The notes: generated by a model from the letters alone, not told the origin. Shown: positions 45,831 through 56,173, counted from the first letter of the stretch. The stretch is DNA of 64,000 bases from JABMMZ01 sp044357345 (GCA_044357345.1 JBIKPR010000005.1:6453-70452), one strand, 5' to 3'. Made by a program: numbers and translations.

Positions 45831-48446
45831 ATGGATCAAAACCCTGACGAAAACAATTTCGATCGAATTATACCGATTAATATCGAGGATGAAATGAAAA
45901 CCGCATACATCGATTATTCGATGTCGGTTATTGTGAGCAGAGCACTGCCGGATGTAAGAGACGGTTTAAAACCCGTACACCGAAGAGTTTTATTTGGAAT
46001 GACAGAATTGGGTTTAGCGCCCAATCGTCCATACAAAAAATCAGCGCGTATTGTAGGGGAGGTTTTAGGAAAGTACCATCCACACGGTGATACTTCCGTA
46101 TATGACACCATGGTGCGTATGGCACAAGATTGGAGTTTGCGTTATTCCATGGTTGACGGACAAGGTAACTTTGGATCTATAGATGGTGACTCTCCAGCTG
46201 CAATGCGTTACACTGAGGCAAGATTGAAAAAGATTGCTGAAGAAATGCTCAATGATCTTGAAAAAGATACCGTTGACTTTAGACCAAACTTTGATGACTC
46301 GTTAAAAGAGCCTACGGTATTGCCTTCTAAAATACCTAACTTATTAATAAATGGGGCATCTGGAATTGCAGTAGGTATGGCTACCAATATGGCGCCGCAT
46401 AACCTAAGTGAATCTATAGATGCTATTGCTGCATTCATTGACAACAGAGACATTACCATCTCTGAATTGATGCAATATATTAAAGGCCCAGATTTTCCAA
46501 CCGGAGCTATAATACATGGCACCGACGGCATTCGCTCAGCGTTTGAAACTGGAAGAGGTAGAATTTTAATGCGCGGTAAAACCGAGATTGAAACCATGAG
46601 CAATGGCAAAGAAATGATTATCGTTACCGAGGTACCTTATCAAGTAATGCCAAGTCAGATTATAACCCGAGCTGTAGAATTGGTTCAAGAGAAAGTAATT
46701 GATGGTATTGTAGCGGTTAGAGATGAGTCTGGAAGACAAGGAATGCGTTTGGTTTTTGAATTGCGTAAAGATGCAATTGCAAATGTCATTTTGAATCAAT
46801 TGTATAAATACACTTCACTTCAATCTTCATTCTCTGTAAACAATATTGCTTTGGTTCATGGCAGACCTGAAATGTTGAATCTGAAAGACATGATTCACCA
46901 TTTTGTTGAACACAGACATGAAATCATTGTTCGTAGAACAAAATACGATTTATCTGAAGCAAAAAAACGTGCACACATTTTAGAAGGTTTATTAATCGCT
47001 TTAGACAATTTAGATGCTGTTATCAATTTGATTAGAAGCTCCAAGAATCCAGATGAAGCCAAAGATGGTTTGATGAGTAAATTTGGATTAACTGAAATTC
47101 AATCAAAAGCTATTTTAGATCTACGTTTGCAGCGTTTAACCGGACTAGAACGTCAAAAGATCAAAGAAGAATACGACGAATTGATGAAATTAATTGCATA
47201 TTTAGAATCAATATTGAATGATGAAGCATTAAGATACACCATTATCAAAGCTGAATTGCAAGAGATGAAGGAAAAATATGGCGATGAGAGAAAAACTTTA
47301 ATTGAGCATAGCGCAGGTGAAATCGATATAGAAGATTTAATTCCAAATGAAAAAGTTGTAATTACAATTTCTCATATGGGTTACATCAAACGCACAATCT
47401 TGAGTGAGTACAAGGAGCAAAATAGAGGAGGAAGAGGCAATAGAGGAGTATCTCATAGAGATGAAGATTTTGTCGAACATTTATTTGTTGCCAACACACA
47501 CAATTATATGTTGTTCTTTACAGAGCAGGGTAGATGTTTCTGGATGAAAGTTTATGAATTCCCAGAAGGTGGCAAAACAACCAAAGGCAGAGCGATTCAA
47601 AATTTGATTGCAATTCCACCAGATGATAAAATCAGAGCTTACCTGAATATTGAGAATTTAAAAGACAAAGAATATTTAGACACCCATAATATCATTCTTT
47701 GTACTAAAAAAGGTATTATCAAAAAAACCACACTTGAGGCTTATTCTAGACCAAGATCTAATGGTATTAATGCCATCACTATAAGAGAAGGTGATGAATT
47801 GTTGTCAGCAAAATTAACCAATGGCAATTGCGAAGTTATCATGGCTAAGAAATCAGGTAAAGCTATTCGTTTTAATGAGAAACTAGTTCGTCCAATGGGC
47901 AGAAACGCCAGCGGTGTTAAAGGTATTACCTTAGAATCTGAACAGGATGAAGTAATTGGAATGTTGACCATTGATGTTGAAAAACTAAAAGAAGCAACCG
48001 TTCTAGTTGTATCTGAAAAAGGCTATGGCAAGCGTTCGTTCTTAGTAGATCCTGAAACAGGAGAGGATGAATACCGTGTAACAGGTAGAGGAGGTAAAGG
48101 TGTTAAAACATTAAACATCACCGACAAAACAGGTGATTTAATATCAATTAGCAGTGTAACCGATGAAGATGGATTAATGATTATTAACAAGTCTGGCTTA
48201 ACGATTAGAATGCGTGTAGATAGCATGAGAACAATGGGAAGAGCTACACAAGGTGTTAAATTAATCAACATTAAAAACAATGATGCAATTGCATCTGTTG
48301 CGGTGGTGCCTGTTGAAGAAGAGGAAGAAGAATTGTCTGAAAACATTGATGCATTAGACAATAATATTTCTACTGATGACGCAACTTTATCGAATGATGA
48401 CACCATCAGCAATGAGGGCGATGATAATGGCACAACAATTGAATAA
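45831..48446 (+). CDS. gyrA: DNA gyrase subunit A
   Basis: An 871-residue type II topoisomerase subunit that cleaves and rejoins DNA during supercoiling. The N-terminal motif SRALPDVRDGLKPVHRRVLFGM is typical, the catalytic Tyr lies in AAMRYTEARL (about Y127), and the resistance-determining region reads HPHGDTSVYDTMVRMAQ, with Thr at the place of E. coli Ser83 and Asp at Asp87. The C-terminal blades include the GyrA box-like QNRGGRGNRG (about 527). An acidic, low-complexity tail of about 45 residues ends the protein. Confidence 0.97.
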   Translation: MDQNPDENNFDRIIPINIEDEMKTAYIDYSMSVIVSRALPDVRDGLKPVHRRVLFGMTELGLAPNRPYKKSARIVGEVLGKYHPHGDTSVYDTMVRMAQDWSLRYSMVDGQGNFGSIDGDSPAAMRYTEARLKKIAEEMLNDLEKDTVDFRPNFDDSLKEPTVLPSKIPNLLINGASGIAVGMATNMAPHNLSESIDAIAAFIDNRDITISELMQYIKGPDFPTGAIIHGTDGIRSAFETGRGRILMRGKTEIETMSNGKEMIIVTEVPYQVMPSQIITRAVELVQEKVIDGIVAVRDESGRQGMRLVFELRKDAIANVILNQLYKYTSLQSSFSVNNIALVHGRPEMLNLKDMIHHFVEHRHEIIVRRTKYDLSEAKKRAHILEGLLIALDNLDAVINLIRSSKNPDEAKDGLMSKFGLTEIQSKAILDLRLQRLTGLERQKIKEEYDELMKLIAYLESILNDEALRYTIIKAELQEMKEKYGDERKTLIEHSAGEIDIEDLIPNEKVVITISHMGYIKRTILSEYKEQNRGGRGNRGVSHRDEDFVEHLFVANTHNYMLFFTEQGRCFWMKVYEFPEGGKTTKGRAIQNLIAIPPDDKIRAYLNIENLKDKEYLDTHNIILCTKKGIIKKTTLEAYSRPRSNGINAITIREGDELLSAKLTNGNCEVIMAKKSGKAIRFNEKLVRPMGRNASGVKGITLESEQDEVIGMLTIDVEKLKEATVLVVSEKGYGKRSFLVDPETGEDEYRVTGRGGKGVKTLNITDKTGDLISISSVTDEDGLMIINKSGLTIRMRVDSMRTMGRATQGVKLINIKNNDAIASVAVVPVEEEEEELSENIDALDNNISTDDATLSNDDTISNEGDDNGTTIE

Positions 48447-48469
48447 TAAAATTTAAAGCGAATCCAAAT

Positions 48470-49795
48470 ATGTCAATGAAAAAACAGTTTTTAGCACCTA
48501 TTTTATTTTTGAGTATGGTATCTTCAATTACTCAATTAAATGCCCAAGTAAAGCTCCTTAAAGGAATCCGTGATAATATGATGGATGATCAAAACAAGGA
48601 CGTTGCCTTAGCAAAATATGAAATAGACAAAGTGATGTTGCATCCTGAAACCAAAGATATGTGTGCTGCATGGGCATGGAAGGGTTTGGTTTATTCCGAT
48701 ATTGCTATGTCTGGAGATTCATCTATTTATAAATTAGATGAAAACCATAATGCCGCTGAATTATCGGCAGAAGCTTTCTTGAAATTCTATTCATGTTCAG
48801 AAGAGGAACAAGAGAAAATTGATGCCAAAACAGCAGCCGATGCATATTTAGTAAATTCAATTTCAGCTTGTTGGAACAAAGCTGTCTATGTAAGCCGTGA
48901 ACCTGGTAAATATTATGAAGTTAAGAAATTAATGGGGTATGTTGAGCGTTTGCTTGTTTACGATAAAGAGGAAAAAGCAAAAACCAACAACGTTACCAGA
49001 GAGCAAGCCATTTACGCGGTTTGGAGAGCAGCCTATATCGATACATTGGTAGATGAAGAAATTGTATCACTTGAGAAATTAATTGCTGTTCCGAATTACA
49101 TGAATTATGTTGTGTTTATAAGAATGGCTGAAATTTACAGTGCTAAAAAACAATATGAAAAAGCTTTAGAGTACCTTGAAAAAGGGAAAGCTAAAATACC
49201 TCAAAAATCAAGTGATTTTCTTGACATGCAGATTAATATTGAGATCGAAAGGGAGAATATGGTTGCTCTATTGACAAAATTCAATGAAGCTATAGAATCT
49301 AATCCTGAGAATCCTGTGTATTATTTTTCTAGAGGTGTGGCTTACCACAAATTGAAAACGGATGAAATTAAGAATCAGGATTTAGCTTACAAAAACAAAA
49401 CGAATATTCCTGTCTCAAAATATTCATTTGCTCAAGGATTAAACGATTACCGCAAAGCATTAGAATTTGACAACGGATTTGTTAATGCCTCAAAAAACGA
49501 AGCGATTCTATTCTTTGATTCAGCAAACTATATCTATAGAATGCGTGCAAGAGTATCTGCTAATGAATATGAGAAATACAATACTTTGTCAAGCAGCTTG
49601 TATAATCAAGCTCTACAGATGTTTGAAAGATTGAGAGAATCAGGCGCTTTAAAAGATCAGGATTTAATCGATGCATTAAAAGACATGATCATGATTTGTA
49701 ATAAAATCAGCGATAAAGAGCACATGGATTTAAAAATCAAATACGAAGGTTTCTTAAAGTCAGAGAAGAGAAAGCAAGAGGCTACTAGTAAATAA
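48470..49795 (+). CDS. Exported TPR-repeat protein
   Basis: A 441-residue protein with a signal peptide (KKQFLAPILFLSMVSSITQLNAQ). Helical repeats run throughout, with recognisable TPR units near VVFIRMAEIYSAKKQYEKALEYLEKG (about 210-236) and ENPVYYFSRGVAYHKLK. No catalytic motif is seen. It begins 24 bases after gyrA and is probably in the same transcript, ended by the terminator at 49798-49831. Function unknown. Confidence 0.75.
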   Translation: MSMKKQFLAPILFLSMVSSITQLNAQVKLLKGIRDNMMDDQNKDVALAKYEIDKVMLHPETKDMCAAWAWKGLVYSDIAMSGDSSIYKLDENHNAAELSAEAFLKFYSCSEEEQEKIDAKTAADAYLVNSISACWNKAVYVSREPGKYYEVKKLMGYVERLLVYDKEEKAKTNNVTREQAIYAVWRAAYIDTLVDEEIVSLEKLIAVPNYMNYVVFIRMAEIYSAKKQYEKALEYLEKGKAKIPQKSSDFLDMQINIEIERENMVALLTKFNEAIESNPENPVYYFSRGVAYHKLKTDEIKNQDLAYKNKTNIPVSKYSFAQGLNDYRKALEFDNGFVNASKNEAILFFDSANYIYRMRARVSANEYEKYNTLSSSLYNQALQMFERLRESGALKDQDLIDALKDMIMICNKISDKEHMDLKIKYEGFLKSEKRKQEATSK

Positions 49796-49797
49796 TC

Positions 49798-49831
49798 AAA
49801 TAAAGCCAAGGGAAACACCTTGGCTTTATTT
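49798..49831. terminator. Intrinsic terminator after the TPR gene
   Basis: AAATAAAGCCAAGG and CCTTGGCTTTATTT are perfect inverted copies around GAAACA. The long AT ends make it usable in both directions. Confidence 0.9.
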
Positions 49832-49932
49832 ACAATAATATTAGTTAACATAATATTAATTATAAGACAAAAGTGAATCATAAAAAACTAATAATCAATT
49901 TCTTATAAATTACTTAAGTCTTGCATATCGAA

Positions 49933-50388
49933 TTAGATAAATTTCAAAACAGTATATTGTTTTGAATTGAGGGTAAATGAAAAGCCCTTTTTAGATTTCA
50001 ATAATTCTTTTCCAATAGGCGATTGCAAAGAAATTGGAATGTAGACACATTGATCTAATGTTATGGGTTTAGAAAAAATCGAAAGAAAAAAAATGCCGTT
50101 ATTGGTGTAAACCAAAGAACCTAAACCAATTGATTCTTGCTCCATGTTTAGTGATACAGTTAACAAAACTTTCTTTTGATTTAAGATATCAATCAACTGA
50201 CCGCTCATTTTTTCCTGCTCCATTTGCATCATACTCTTAGACGTATCATGCTTATCTCCTGCAGTACTTTTCGTCTCGTTTGCAGCTGAATCTTTATAAA
50301 CGTTAAACTCAGATTGTAATATGTCGATTTTATCGTCAATTTGCTTCAAGCATAAATCTAATAGATTTTTTTTAAGTTCTATAGACAT
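49933..50388 (-). CDS. GreA/GreB C-terminal-like protein
   Basis: A 151-residue protein. The N-terminal half is a predicted coiled coil with the conserved-looking NETKSTAGDKHDTSKSMMQMEQEKM (about 38-62). The C-terminal half resembles the FKBP-like domain of Gre factors: GLGSLVYTNNGIFFLSI, then IPISLQSPIGKELLKSKKGFSFTLN. In databases such proteins are often mislabelled as 3-oxoacyl-ACP synthase; I see no ketosynthase motif. A role at RNA polymerase is inferred from the fold only. It starts 3 bases after the stop of the large secreted protein upstream on the same strand. Confidence 0.65.
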   Translation of the reverse strand: MSIELKKNLLDLCLKQIDDKIDILQSEFNVYKDSAANETKSTAGDKHDTSKSMMQMEQEKMSGQLIDILNQKKVLLTVSLNMEQESIGLGSLVYTNNGIFFLSIFSKPITLDQCVYIPISLQSPIGKELLKSKKGFSFTLNSKQYTVLKFI

Positions 50389-50391
50389 TGC

Positions 50392-53256
50392 TTACATTTT
50401 TACCAATTTAAATACTTCAACTTTGTCGCCAGTTTTAATTGACAATGTATAAATTCCATCTGATAAACCAGCCATTGTCAAATCAAGATGACCATTGTTG
50501 AAGGTGGCTGTCTTGTTGTAAACAATGGTTCCTTGGGAATTAGTAATCGTTAACACTGTTGATTTTAGACCATTGACTCCATTGTAGTTCACAGTGAAGA
50601 TATCGCTAATTGGATTGGGATATACTTCCCATTCAGCTTTTAAAATGGTATTGCCACAAGTTCCTATATCAATCAATTCATTCACACCATTTTTTCCCAT
50701 AATTCTAATTTCACTAAATGTGAGATTCTCCTCAATTACGTAAAAATAAGCTCTGTTTGTTGAAGCAGGAATGCTAACAATATTCTTCCATTCTTTGCCA
50801 TTATAACCTTCAATAGAATAAGCCAAATACTGCTCGTTATCATATACAATAAAGCTAATTTCTTTTCCCTTAATCGTATTAAAACAATTTATGTCAGCGG
50901 CTTTTATTGGCAATCCTATGCAATTAATATTTACTGTTTGTGAGTCAATGTTTTGACAATTGCTTATCGGATTTACCACCCTTAAAGTTCCTAAAATATT
51001 GCCAGAACTTGAATAAAGAATATTTCCTGGGGAATTTAAGCCAAGTCCTGCAGTGTCTAAAGGATTTCCACTTACAAAATGCCAATTGTATACAAATGAA
51101 ATTCCGTTATTCAGGGTGCTTGACCAAGTTGCGGTATCCATGCAATATGGATTTAAAGCTGTAATTGTTTCTGAAACTGGTAAATTTAATGCTGTTAAAT
51201 TTACGGTATCTCTTTTAATACAAGTGCTTAATGTATCTGTTGCTGTTAATATCCAAGCATTACTTGCTGCTACTTTAATACTCAATGTGTCTCGTGTAAT
51301 TCCAGAAAGATTCCAGCGGTAATTTGTATTAATGGAATTTTTCTTTAATCCTATTTTTGCAATTGAATTTTTACAAACCGTTGTATCCCTGCCTGCATTA
51401 AGCAACGGAACCCTTAATTCACTTGTTGAAATGGTGTCAAAAATACCTTGGGCCAAGTTATAATAAGTCCCGCTCCCACTTAATTGCAGTTTAATAGCTC
51501 TAAGCATATATACATTGTTTCCAGTTAAGGGAGAATTGTCTTTCCAAAACAAATTTGATGTTGTTCCAATTTGTGTAAAGGAACTATCAATATGTTTTGC
51601 TCTGAAAATGTAATACGAATGAACAGCGGTATCGACAGAAGCTTGCCATGTCAATTTGAAAGACATATTACAACTGTCTTGACGAACCAATAAATTATGG
51701 GCTGGATCTAGAGGTTGCATTCTTACTGTAGGGTCGCCCATAAGAGATGAATGCACTTGGAAAGAATTGTATTTAAAGTAAGTTACGGGATACAAAGGAA
51801 TGGTCCACCCAACAATTGGCGTCCAAAAAGAATCGTAATTATTTTGTGAACGCATTGCTGAAAAACCAATGGTTTCTCCCATTGCCATATGGTGAAAATA
51901 CCAATGCGGTCGTCCAATCCAAAATGAATTTAAAACATTTCCTTTCGCCGCAAGCGGAGCTCGTAAAAAGTTATTCGCTGTATCCCAATCGCCAAAAAAA
52001 GACCCGATGAAACCAGTGAAAACACTTTTGATAGACTGGCTTGTTGATGCCATGTCTGCTGTAGTACCAATCCCCGTACAACTCAAGTATGTACCAGCTC
52101 CAAAACCAAAGCTCCACAAATAGTCTTGGGTATTTAAGGTTGTCAAGTAATTTAGATTTTTAACCACACTATCAGCAATTAATGGTGCCATGTTTCGGTA
52201 AGAACTTGTTCCAAAATGCTCATAATTACCACCTGCATTTACTAAACCAAAATTATCATCCAACAAGCAACGTTCTTTAATGGTAAGCAATTTGTGCTTA
52301 AATGAATGGTTTTTAATGAAATATCTTTTCAATAATTCTCTTTCTATATGACTGGTATCTGGAACATCATTTTTAAACAATGTCATATTTGACAAATCAA
52401 TTCTACCAACTTGTAATTGGAGCAAATTGGGCAATTCAGTTACATCAAATTTACCATCATTAGGAACATTTCTATTTGCTGGTCTAACACCCAAATTATT
52501 GGTCACCAATGAATCCGTCCAAACAGTTGGGCTCATACTGCCATAATATAAATCAGTTGGCCAAGCGCCTTCATGACTTGGTCCCAATCCTGACCAGGAT
52601 ACATGCTCATCAGGCGGTGGAATACCGCTAGAACCGTTGTAGTAATAGTTACCGGAATAAGGTACTGCAATATCACCTATTAAAACAACACTTTTAACAT
52701 CGCTTGGATCTAAATTATATTGAGAGACAATATACGATTTAATTTGTGGAACAGTCGTATTCGGAGAAACCCACTTGAGTATTGTCTTCCATCCATCGCC
52801 TATTAAATCATTGCGATAAGTTCGGATTTCATTTTCTAAAAACGTTTTATTGGTGCTATCTACAATTAATAAAATTTTTCCTCTTTGGCTTGTTTCAGCT
52901 AGTTTATTTGCAGCATAAACAAAACCATAAATTGGAACACCATCAGGACCATAATCTTTCTCAAACATATATTCATATGCTTTTCCTGTAATAATGGTAT
53001 CATTAAAACTGCTATCTCTGTTTCCTAGTATACGGTATGGATTTTCCCAATCGTATCGCTCCTTATTTTTTCGGTAAACGTATTGACTCGAAGCAGTTGG
53101 ACTGCGATAATGCCATTTAAATTCTAAAATACTTTGGGTAGAATTATATACCCTTGCTTTACAATTTACTTCCAAAGAATAGTTTCTAATTACTTGGGCA
53201 TTTGAAACAGAACAGGCTTGTAATACAAACAATAAAAAAGATATTTTTTTAAACAA
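50392..53256 (-). CDS. Large secreted protein, C25 peptidase-like, with T9SS type A sorting domain
   Basis: A 954-residue exported protein (signal peptide ending SVSNAQ, TTG start at 53256). Residues about 125-480 resemble the C25 (gingipain-type) family: KILLIVDSTNKTFLENEI, DVKSVVLIGDIAVPYSGNYYY, PTDLYYGSM, and a later LSCTGIGTT. The usual GHG catalytic histidine motif is not evident, so activity is uncertain. Residues about 520-610 look like a fibronectin-type domain, followed by Ig-like segments. The last 80 residues (YPNPISDIFTVNY, SDGIYTLSIKTG, FKLVKM) are a type A sorting domain. Confidence 0.75.
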   Translation of the reverse strand: MFKKISFLLFVLQACSVSNAQVIRNYSLEVNCKARVYNSTQSILEFKWHYRSPTASSQYVYRKNKERYDWENPYRILGNRDSSFNDTIITGKAYEYMFEKDYGPDGVPIYGFVYAANKLAETSQRGKILLIVDSTNKTFLENEIRTYRNDLIGDGWKTILKWVSPNTTVPQIKSYIVSQYNLDPSDVKSVVLIGDIAVPYSGNYYYNGSSGIPPPDEHVSWSGLGPSHEGAWPTDLYYGSMSPTVWTDSLVTNNLGVRPANRNVPNDGKFDVTELPNLLQLQVGRIDLSNMTLFKNDVPDTSHIERELLKRYFIKNHSFKHKLLTIKERCLLDDNFGLVNAGGNYEHFGTSSYRNMAPLIADSVVKNLNYLTTLNTQDYLWSFGFGAGTYLSCTGIGTTADMASTSQSIKSVFTGFIGSFFGDWDTANNFLRAPLAAKGNVLNSFWIGRPHWYFHHMAMGETIGFSAMRSQNNYDSFWTPIVGWTIPLYPVTYFKYNSFQVHSSLMGDPTVRMQPLDPAHNLLVRQDSCNMSFKLTWQASVDTAVHSYYIFRAKHIDSSFTQIGTTSNLFWKDNSPLTGNNVYMLRAIKLQLSGSGTYYNLAQGIFDTISTSELRVPLLNAGRDTTVCKNSIAKIGLKKNSINTNYRWNLSGITRDTLSIKVAASNAWILTATDTLSTCIKRDTVNLTALNLPVSETITALNPYCMDTATWSSTLNNGISFVYNWHFVSGNPLDTAGLGLNSPGNILYSSSGNILGTLRVVNPISNCQNIDSQTVNINCIGLPIKAADINCFNTIKGKEISFIVYDNEQYLAYSIEGYNGKEWKNIVSIPASTNRAYFYVIEENLTFSEIRIMGKNGVNELIDIGTCGNTILKAEWEVYPNPISDIFTVNYNGVNGLKSTVLTITNSQGTIVYNKTATFNNGHLDLTMAGLSDGIYTLSIKTGDKVEVFKLVKM

Positions 53257-53686
53257 TATGTATTTTTGGAATTATTACCACAAATATAAGTAATAATTCA
53301 AGTCAATTTGTCGGTTTTTCAGGGACATTATAATCTAGTAAAAATATGTGTTTTTATCTGTTGATATCAAACATAAAATACTCATTATTAAATATTTATT
53401 ATTTTTCAAAAAAAATATAAAACACTTTATCTTTGGTGTTTAATACTTAAAAATTAAATACGTATTTTCTCGAAACTATTCTTAAAAATCACTAATTGTG
53501 TTGGTAAGCTGTCCATTTAAAAAAAATTACTATAAGTTGAAAATCTTTTTCGACAATTTAGTCATCAACCAAGGAATCAAATCATTACTTACCTTAAGAT
53601 AGATGAAAAAATGTATATAATATTTGCAATTAGTGGGAAATATGATTTTTTTTTAATTGTATATTTGTAGTTCAATCTTTATTAAC
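53257..53686. other. AT-rich divergent intergenic region
   Basis: About 430 bases between two divergent genes, without an ORF of note. Minus-strand TATATTTG at 53281-53288 may serve the secreted protein. Plus-strand TATATTTG at 53660-53667 may serve the DUF3127 gene, and TATCTTTG occurs at 53428-53435. None has a -33 element at the standard distance. Confidence 0.5.
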
Positions 53687-54067
53687 ATGGAAATTACAGG
53701 AAGAATTATTCAGAAACTCGGATTACAAGAAGGAACCAGTGCAAAAGGCGGTTGGAAAAAACAAGATTTCATAGTTGAAACTAGCGAAAAATTTCCAAAA
53801 AAAGTTTGTGTATCTGCATGGACTGAAAAAGTTGATGATTTAAATAGATTTAATATTAACGATGATGTTAAGTTATCTGTGAATCTAGAAAGCCGTGAAT
53901 ACAATGGCAAATGGTATACAGATGTGAGATTTTGGAAAATCGAAGCTGCAAGTGCTGCAGCTAATGGAAATCCTCCTGAAGCCAATAGAACAACCAGTCA
54001 AGCGCCTCCAGTTTTTGAAGACATGGGTTCTTCAAACAATGACAGCAATGACGATCTTCCATTCTAG
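53687..54067 (+). CDS. DUF3127 OB-fold-like protein with SSB-like C-terminal tip
   Basis: The start is the ATG at 53687 (MEITGRIIQKLG), 126 residues. Residues 1-85 fit DUF3127: KGGWKKQDFIVETSEKFPKKVCVSAW and LESREYNGKWYTDVRFWKIE, an OB-fold-like pattern. A flexible linker follows (about 88-115), and the protein ends in acidic residues and DDLPF. The same build and a D-D-hydrophobic-P-F tip are used by single-stranded DNA-binding protein (DDIPF) to recruit partners. A nucleic-acid role is inferred. Good candidate for an SSB-like protein restricted to Bacteroidota. Confidence 0.75.
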   Translation: MEITGRIIQKLGLQEGTSAKGGWKKQDFIVETSEKFPKKVCVSAWTEKVDDLNRFNINDDVKLSVNLESREYNGKWYTDVRFWKIEAASAAANGNPPEANRTTSQAPPVFEDMGSSNNDSNDDLPF

Positions 54068-54077
54068 TTAGACGTAT

Positions 54078-55148
54078 ATGGACAAAAAAAGTAATCTTTT
54101 TTTATACAATTACCTTAACAACACCTCTCCTACAGGATTTGAAACTTCTGGTCAAAAGATATGGCTTGAGTATTTAAAGCCTTATATAGATGAATACATA
54201 ACAGACGCTTATGGTTCAGTTGCAGGAATTATTAATCCTGGTAAAAAATACAAGGTGGTTATTGAAGCACATGCCGACGAAATTTCTTGGTTTGTAAAGT
54301 TCATTAGTGAAGATGGGTATATTTATGTTACAAGAAATGGTGGATCAGATCATATGATTGCGCCATCTATGCGCGTAAATATTCTAACTGAAAAAGGTCC
54401 AGTAAAAGGCATTTTTGGATGGCCTGCAATCCATGTTAGATCTGCGGAAAAGGAAATTACACCAAGTATGGACAACATTTTTATCGATGTAGGCTGTTCA
54501 AAAAAATCTGAAGTTGAAAAATTAGGTATTCATGTGGGTTCTGTTGCCGTATTTGAAGATGAGCTGATGGAATTAAACGAAAACTATCTTTGCGGCAGAG
54601 CTTTAGACAACCGAATTGGTGGTTATATGATTGCTGAAGTTGCAAGAAAAATAAAAGAGAAAAAGAAATCACTTCCTTTTAGTTTATACATCGTCAATGC
54701 CGTGCAAGAAGAAATTGGACTAAGAGGTGCTGAAATGATCTCTAGAAAAATCAAACCTGATGTTGCAATTATTACAGATGTTTGCCACGATACCCATTCG
54801 CCTTTATACGATAAAAAGAAACAGGGAGACCAAAAATGTGGCAATGGACCTGTATTAACTTATGGCCCAGCGGTGCAAAATAATCTTTTGAAAATGATTA
54901 TTGAAGTGGCAGATAAAAAGAAGATACACTTTCAGAGAGCTGCTGTGAGTAGAAGTACTGGAACAGATACTGATAGTTTTGCATACAGTGGAGAAGGTGT
55001 TCCATCTGCTTTGATTTCACTTCCCCTTAAATACATGCACACAACAGTTGAAACGGTTCACAAGGGTGATTTAGAAAAAGTAATAGATTTAATGTATGAA
55101 TTCATCATTCAACTAAAATCTGGTCACGATTTTAGATACATCAAATAA
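54078..55148 (+). CDS. M42 family metalloaminopeptidase
   Basis: A 356-residue glutamyl aminopeptidase/endoglucanase-type cytosolic peptidase. Metal and catalytic residues are visible in VVIEAHADEISWFV (first His-x-Asp), CGRALDNRIGGYM (bridging Asp), VNAVQEEIGLRGAEM (Glu-Glu) and ITDVCHDTHSP (metal Asp), and a late LPLKYMHTTVETVHKGD. All signature residues are present. It begins 10 bases after the DUF3127 gene. Confidence 0.9.
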   Translation: MDKKSNLFLYNYLNNTSPTGFETSGQKIWLEYLKPYIDEYITDAYGSVAGIINPGKKYKVVIEAHADEISWFVKFISEDGYIYVTRNGGSDHMIAPSMRVNILTEKGPVKGIFGWPAIHVRSAEKEITPSMDNIFIDVGCSKKSEVEKLGIHVGSVAVFEDELMELNENYLCGRALDNRIGGYMIAEVARKIKEKKKSLPFSLYIVNAVQEEIGLRGAEMISRKIKPDVAIITDVCHDTHSPLYDKKKQGDQKCGNGPVLTYGPAVQNNLLKMIIEVADKKKIHFQRAAVSRSTGTDTDSFAYSGEGVPSALISLPLKYMHTTVETVHKGDLEKVIDLMYEFIIQLKSGHDFRYIK

Positions 55149-55294
55149 TAAATTTGGTAAATGAAAATCTCAAAATATCAAGGAGATATAGGTTTTCACA
55201 AAAGCGACTAAATGAATAAACTCAATTTATTCAAAATTTTATCCAATAAATACAATTAAACAAATTTTACAAATGGGAGTGAAATATTAAGCGC

Positions 55295-56173
55295 ATGAAA
55301 ATTGTAAATAAATTGCTTAATAAACTAAGCATTCAACTTTTATTAATACTTTCAAGACTCCCATTGCCTCTTTTGTATGTCATATCTGATATACTTTATA
55401 TCATATTCTACAAGTTAATCAAATATAGAGTAAAGGTAGTTAAAAGCAATTTACTCCATTCATTTCCAAAAAAATCTGCCGTTGAAAGATTGGAAATAGA
55501 AAAGAAATACTACCAGTATCTATGCGATCTAATTGTTGAGTCGGTTAAAGGATTTACAATTGGAGAAAATGAATTAAAGCAAAGAATGGTCTATAACAAT
55601 ATGGACTTAATTGAACAATTGTATAAAGATAAAAAAAGTGCAATTATTATTATGGGACATTGTGGCAATTGGGAATGGGTTTGTCGTTCAGGTCCATTAT
55701 TTATGAAAAATAGACTCGTTGGGGTATACAAACCATTGACAAACAAGTATTTTGATCGTTTAATGAACAAAACTAGAACCGCGTTTGGTGTTGAACAAAT
55801 ACCTATGGCACAAATTGCAAGGTACATCATGGTTCAAAAGAGCCCATTTCTATTAATTTTAATCGCCGATCAATCGCCTTCAGATATTGACTCGTCATAC
55901 TGGACAGAATTTTTAAATCAAGATACAGCAGTTCTGCCAGGGGCTGAAAAGCTAGCAATAAAGTTCAATTTGCCTGTATATTTTACAAATGTAAAGTCTT
56001 ATAAAAGAGGATATTATACTTGCGATACTAAATTAATAGTTGAGACTCCTAGTAATTTCCAAGAAAGTGAGATTACCAAACTACACACCCAAGTATTAGA
56101 GGATATAATTATGGAAAATCCTCATAATTGGTTGTGGAGCCATAAAAGGTGGAAGCTAAAAAGAAGCAATTAA
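55295..56173 (+). CDS. Lysophospholipid/lipid A acyltransferase, LpxL family
   Basis: A 292-residue inner-membrane acyltransferase. The N-terminal hydrophobic region (about 12-45) anchors it. The catalytic HX4E motif is MGHCGNWEW (H122, E127), followed by VGVYKPLTNKYFDRLM and IADQSPSDIDSSYW, typical of the HtrB/LpxL/MsbB group. It should add a secondary acyl chain to lipid A, though aminolipid acyltransferases of Bacteroidota look similar. Stands alone; 121 bases separate it from the ArsR gene. Confidence 0.82.
   Translation: MKIVNKLLNKLSIQLLLILSRLPLPLLYVISDILYIIFYKLIKYRVKVVKSNLLHSFPKKSAVERLEIEKKYYQYLCDLIVESVKGFTIGENELKQRMVYNNMDLIEQLYKDKKSAIIIMGHCGNWEWVCRSGPLFMKNRLVGVYKPLTNKYFDRLMNKTRTAFGVEQIPMAQIARYIMVQKSPFLLILIADQSPSDIDSSYWTEFLNQDTAVLPGAEKLAIKFNLPVYFTNVKSYKRGYYTCDTKLIVETPSNFQESEITKLHTQVLEDIIMENPHNWLWSHKRWKLKRSN

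Noticed and set aside
46208..46609. 133-codon minus-strand frame inside gyrA
   Set aside because: Antisense to a highly conserved gene, without recognisable domain or promoter.
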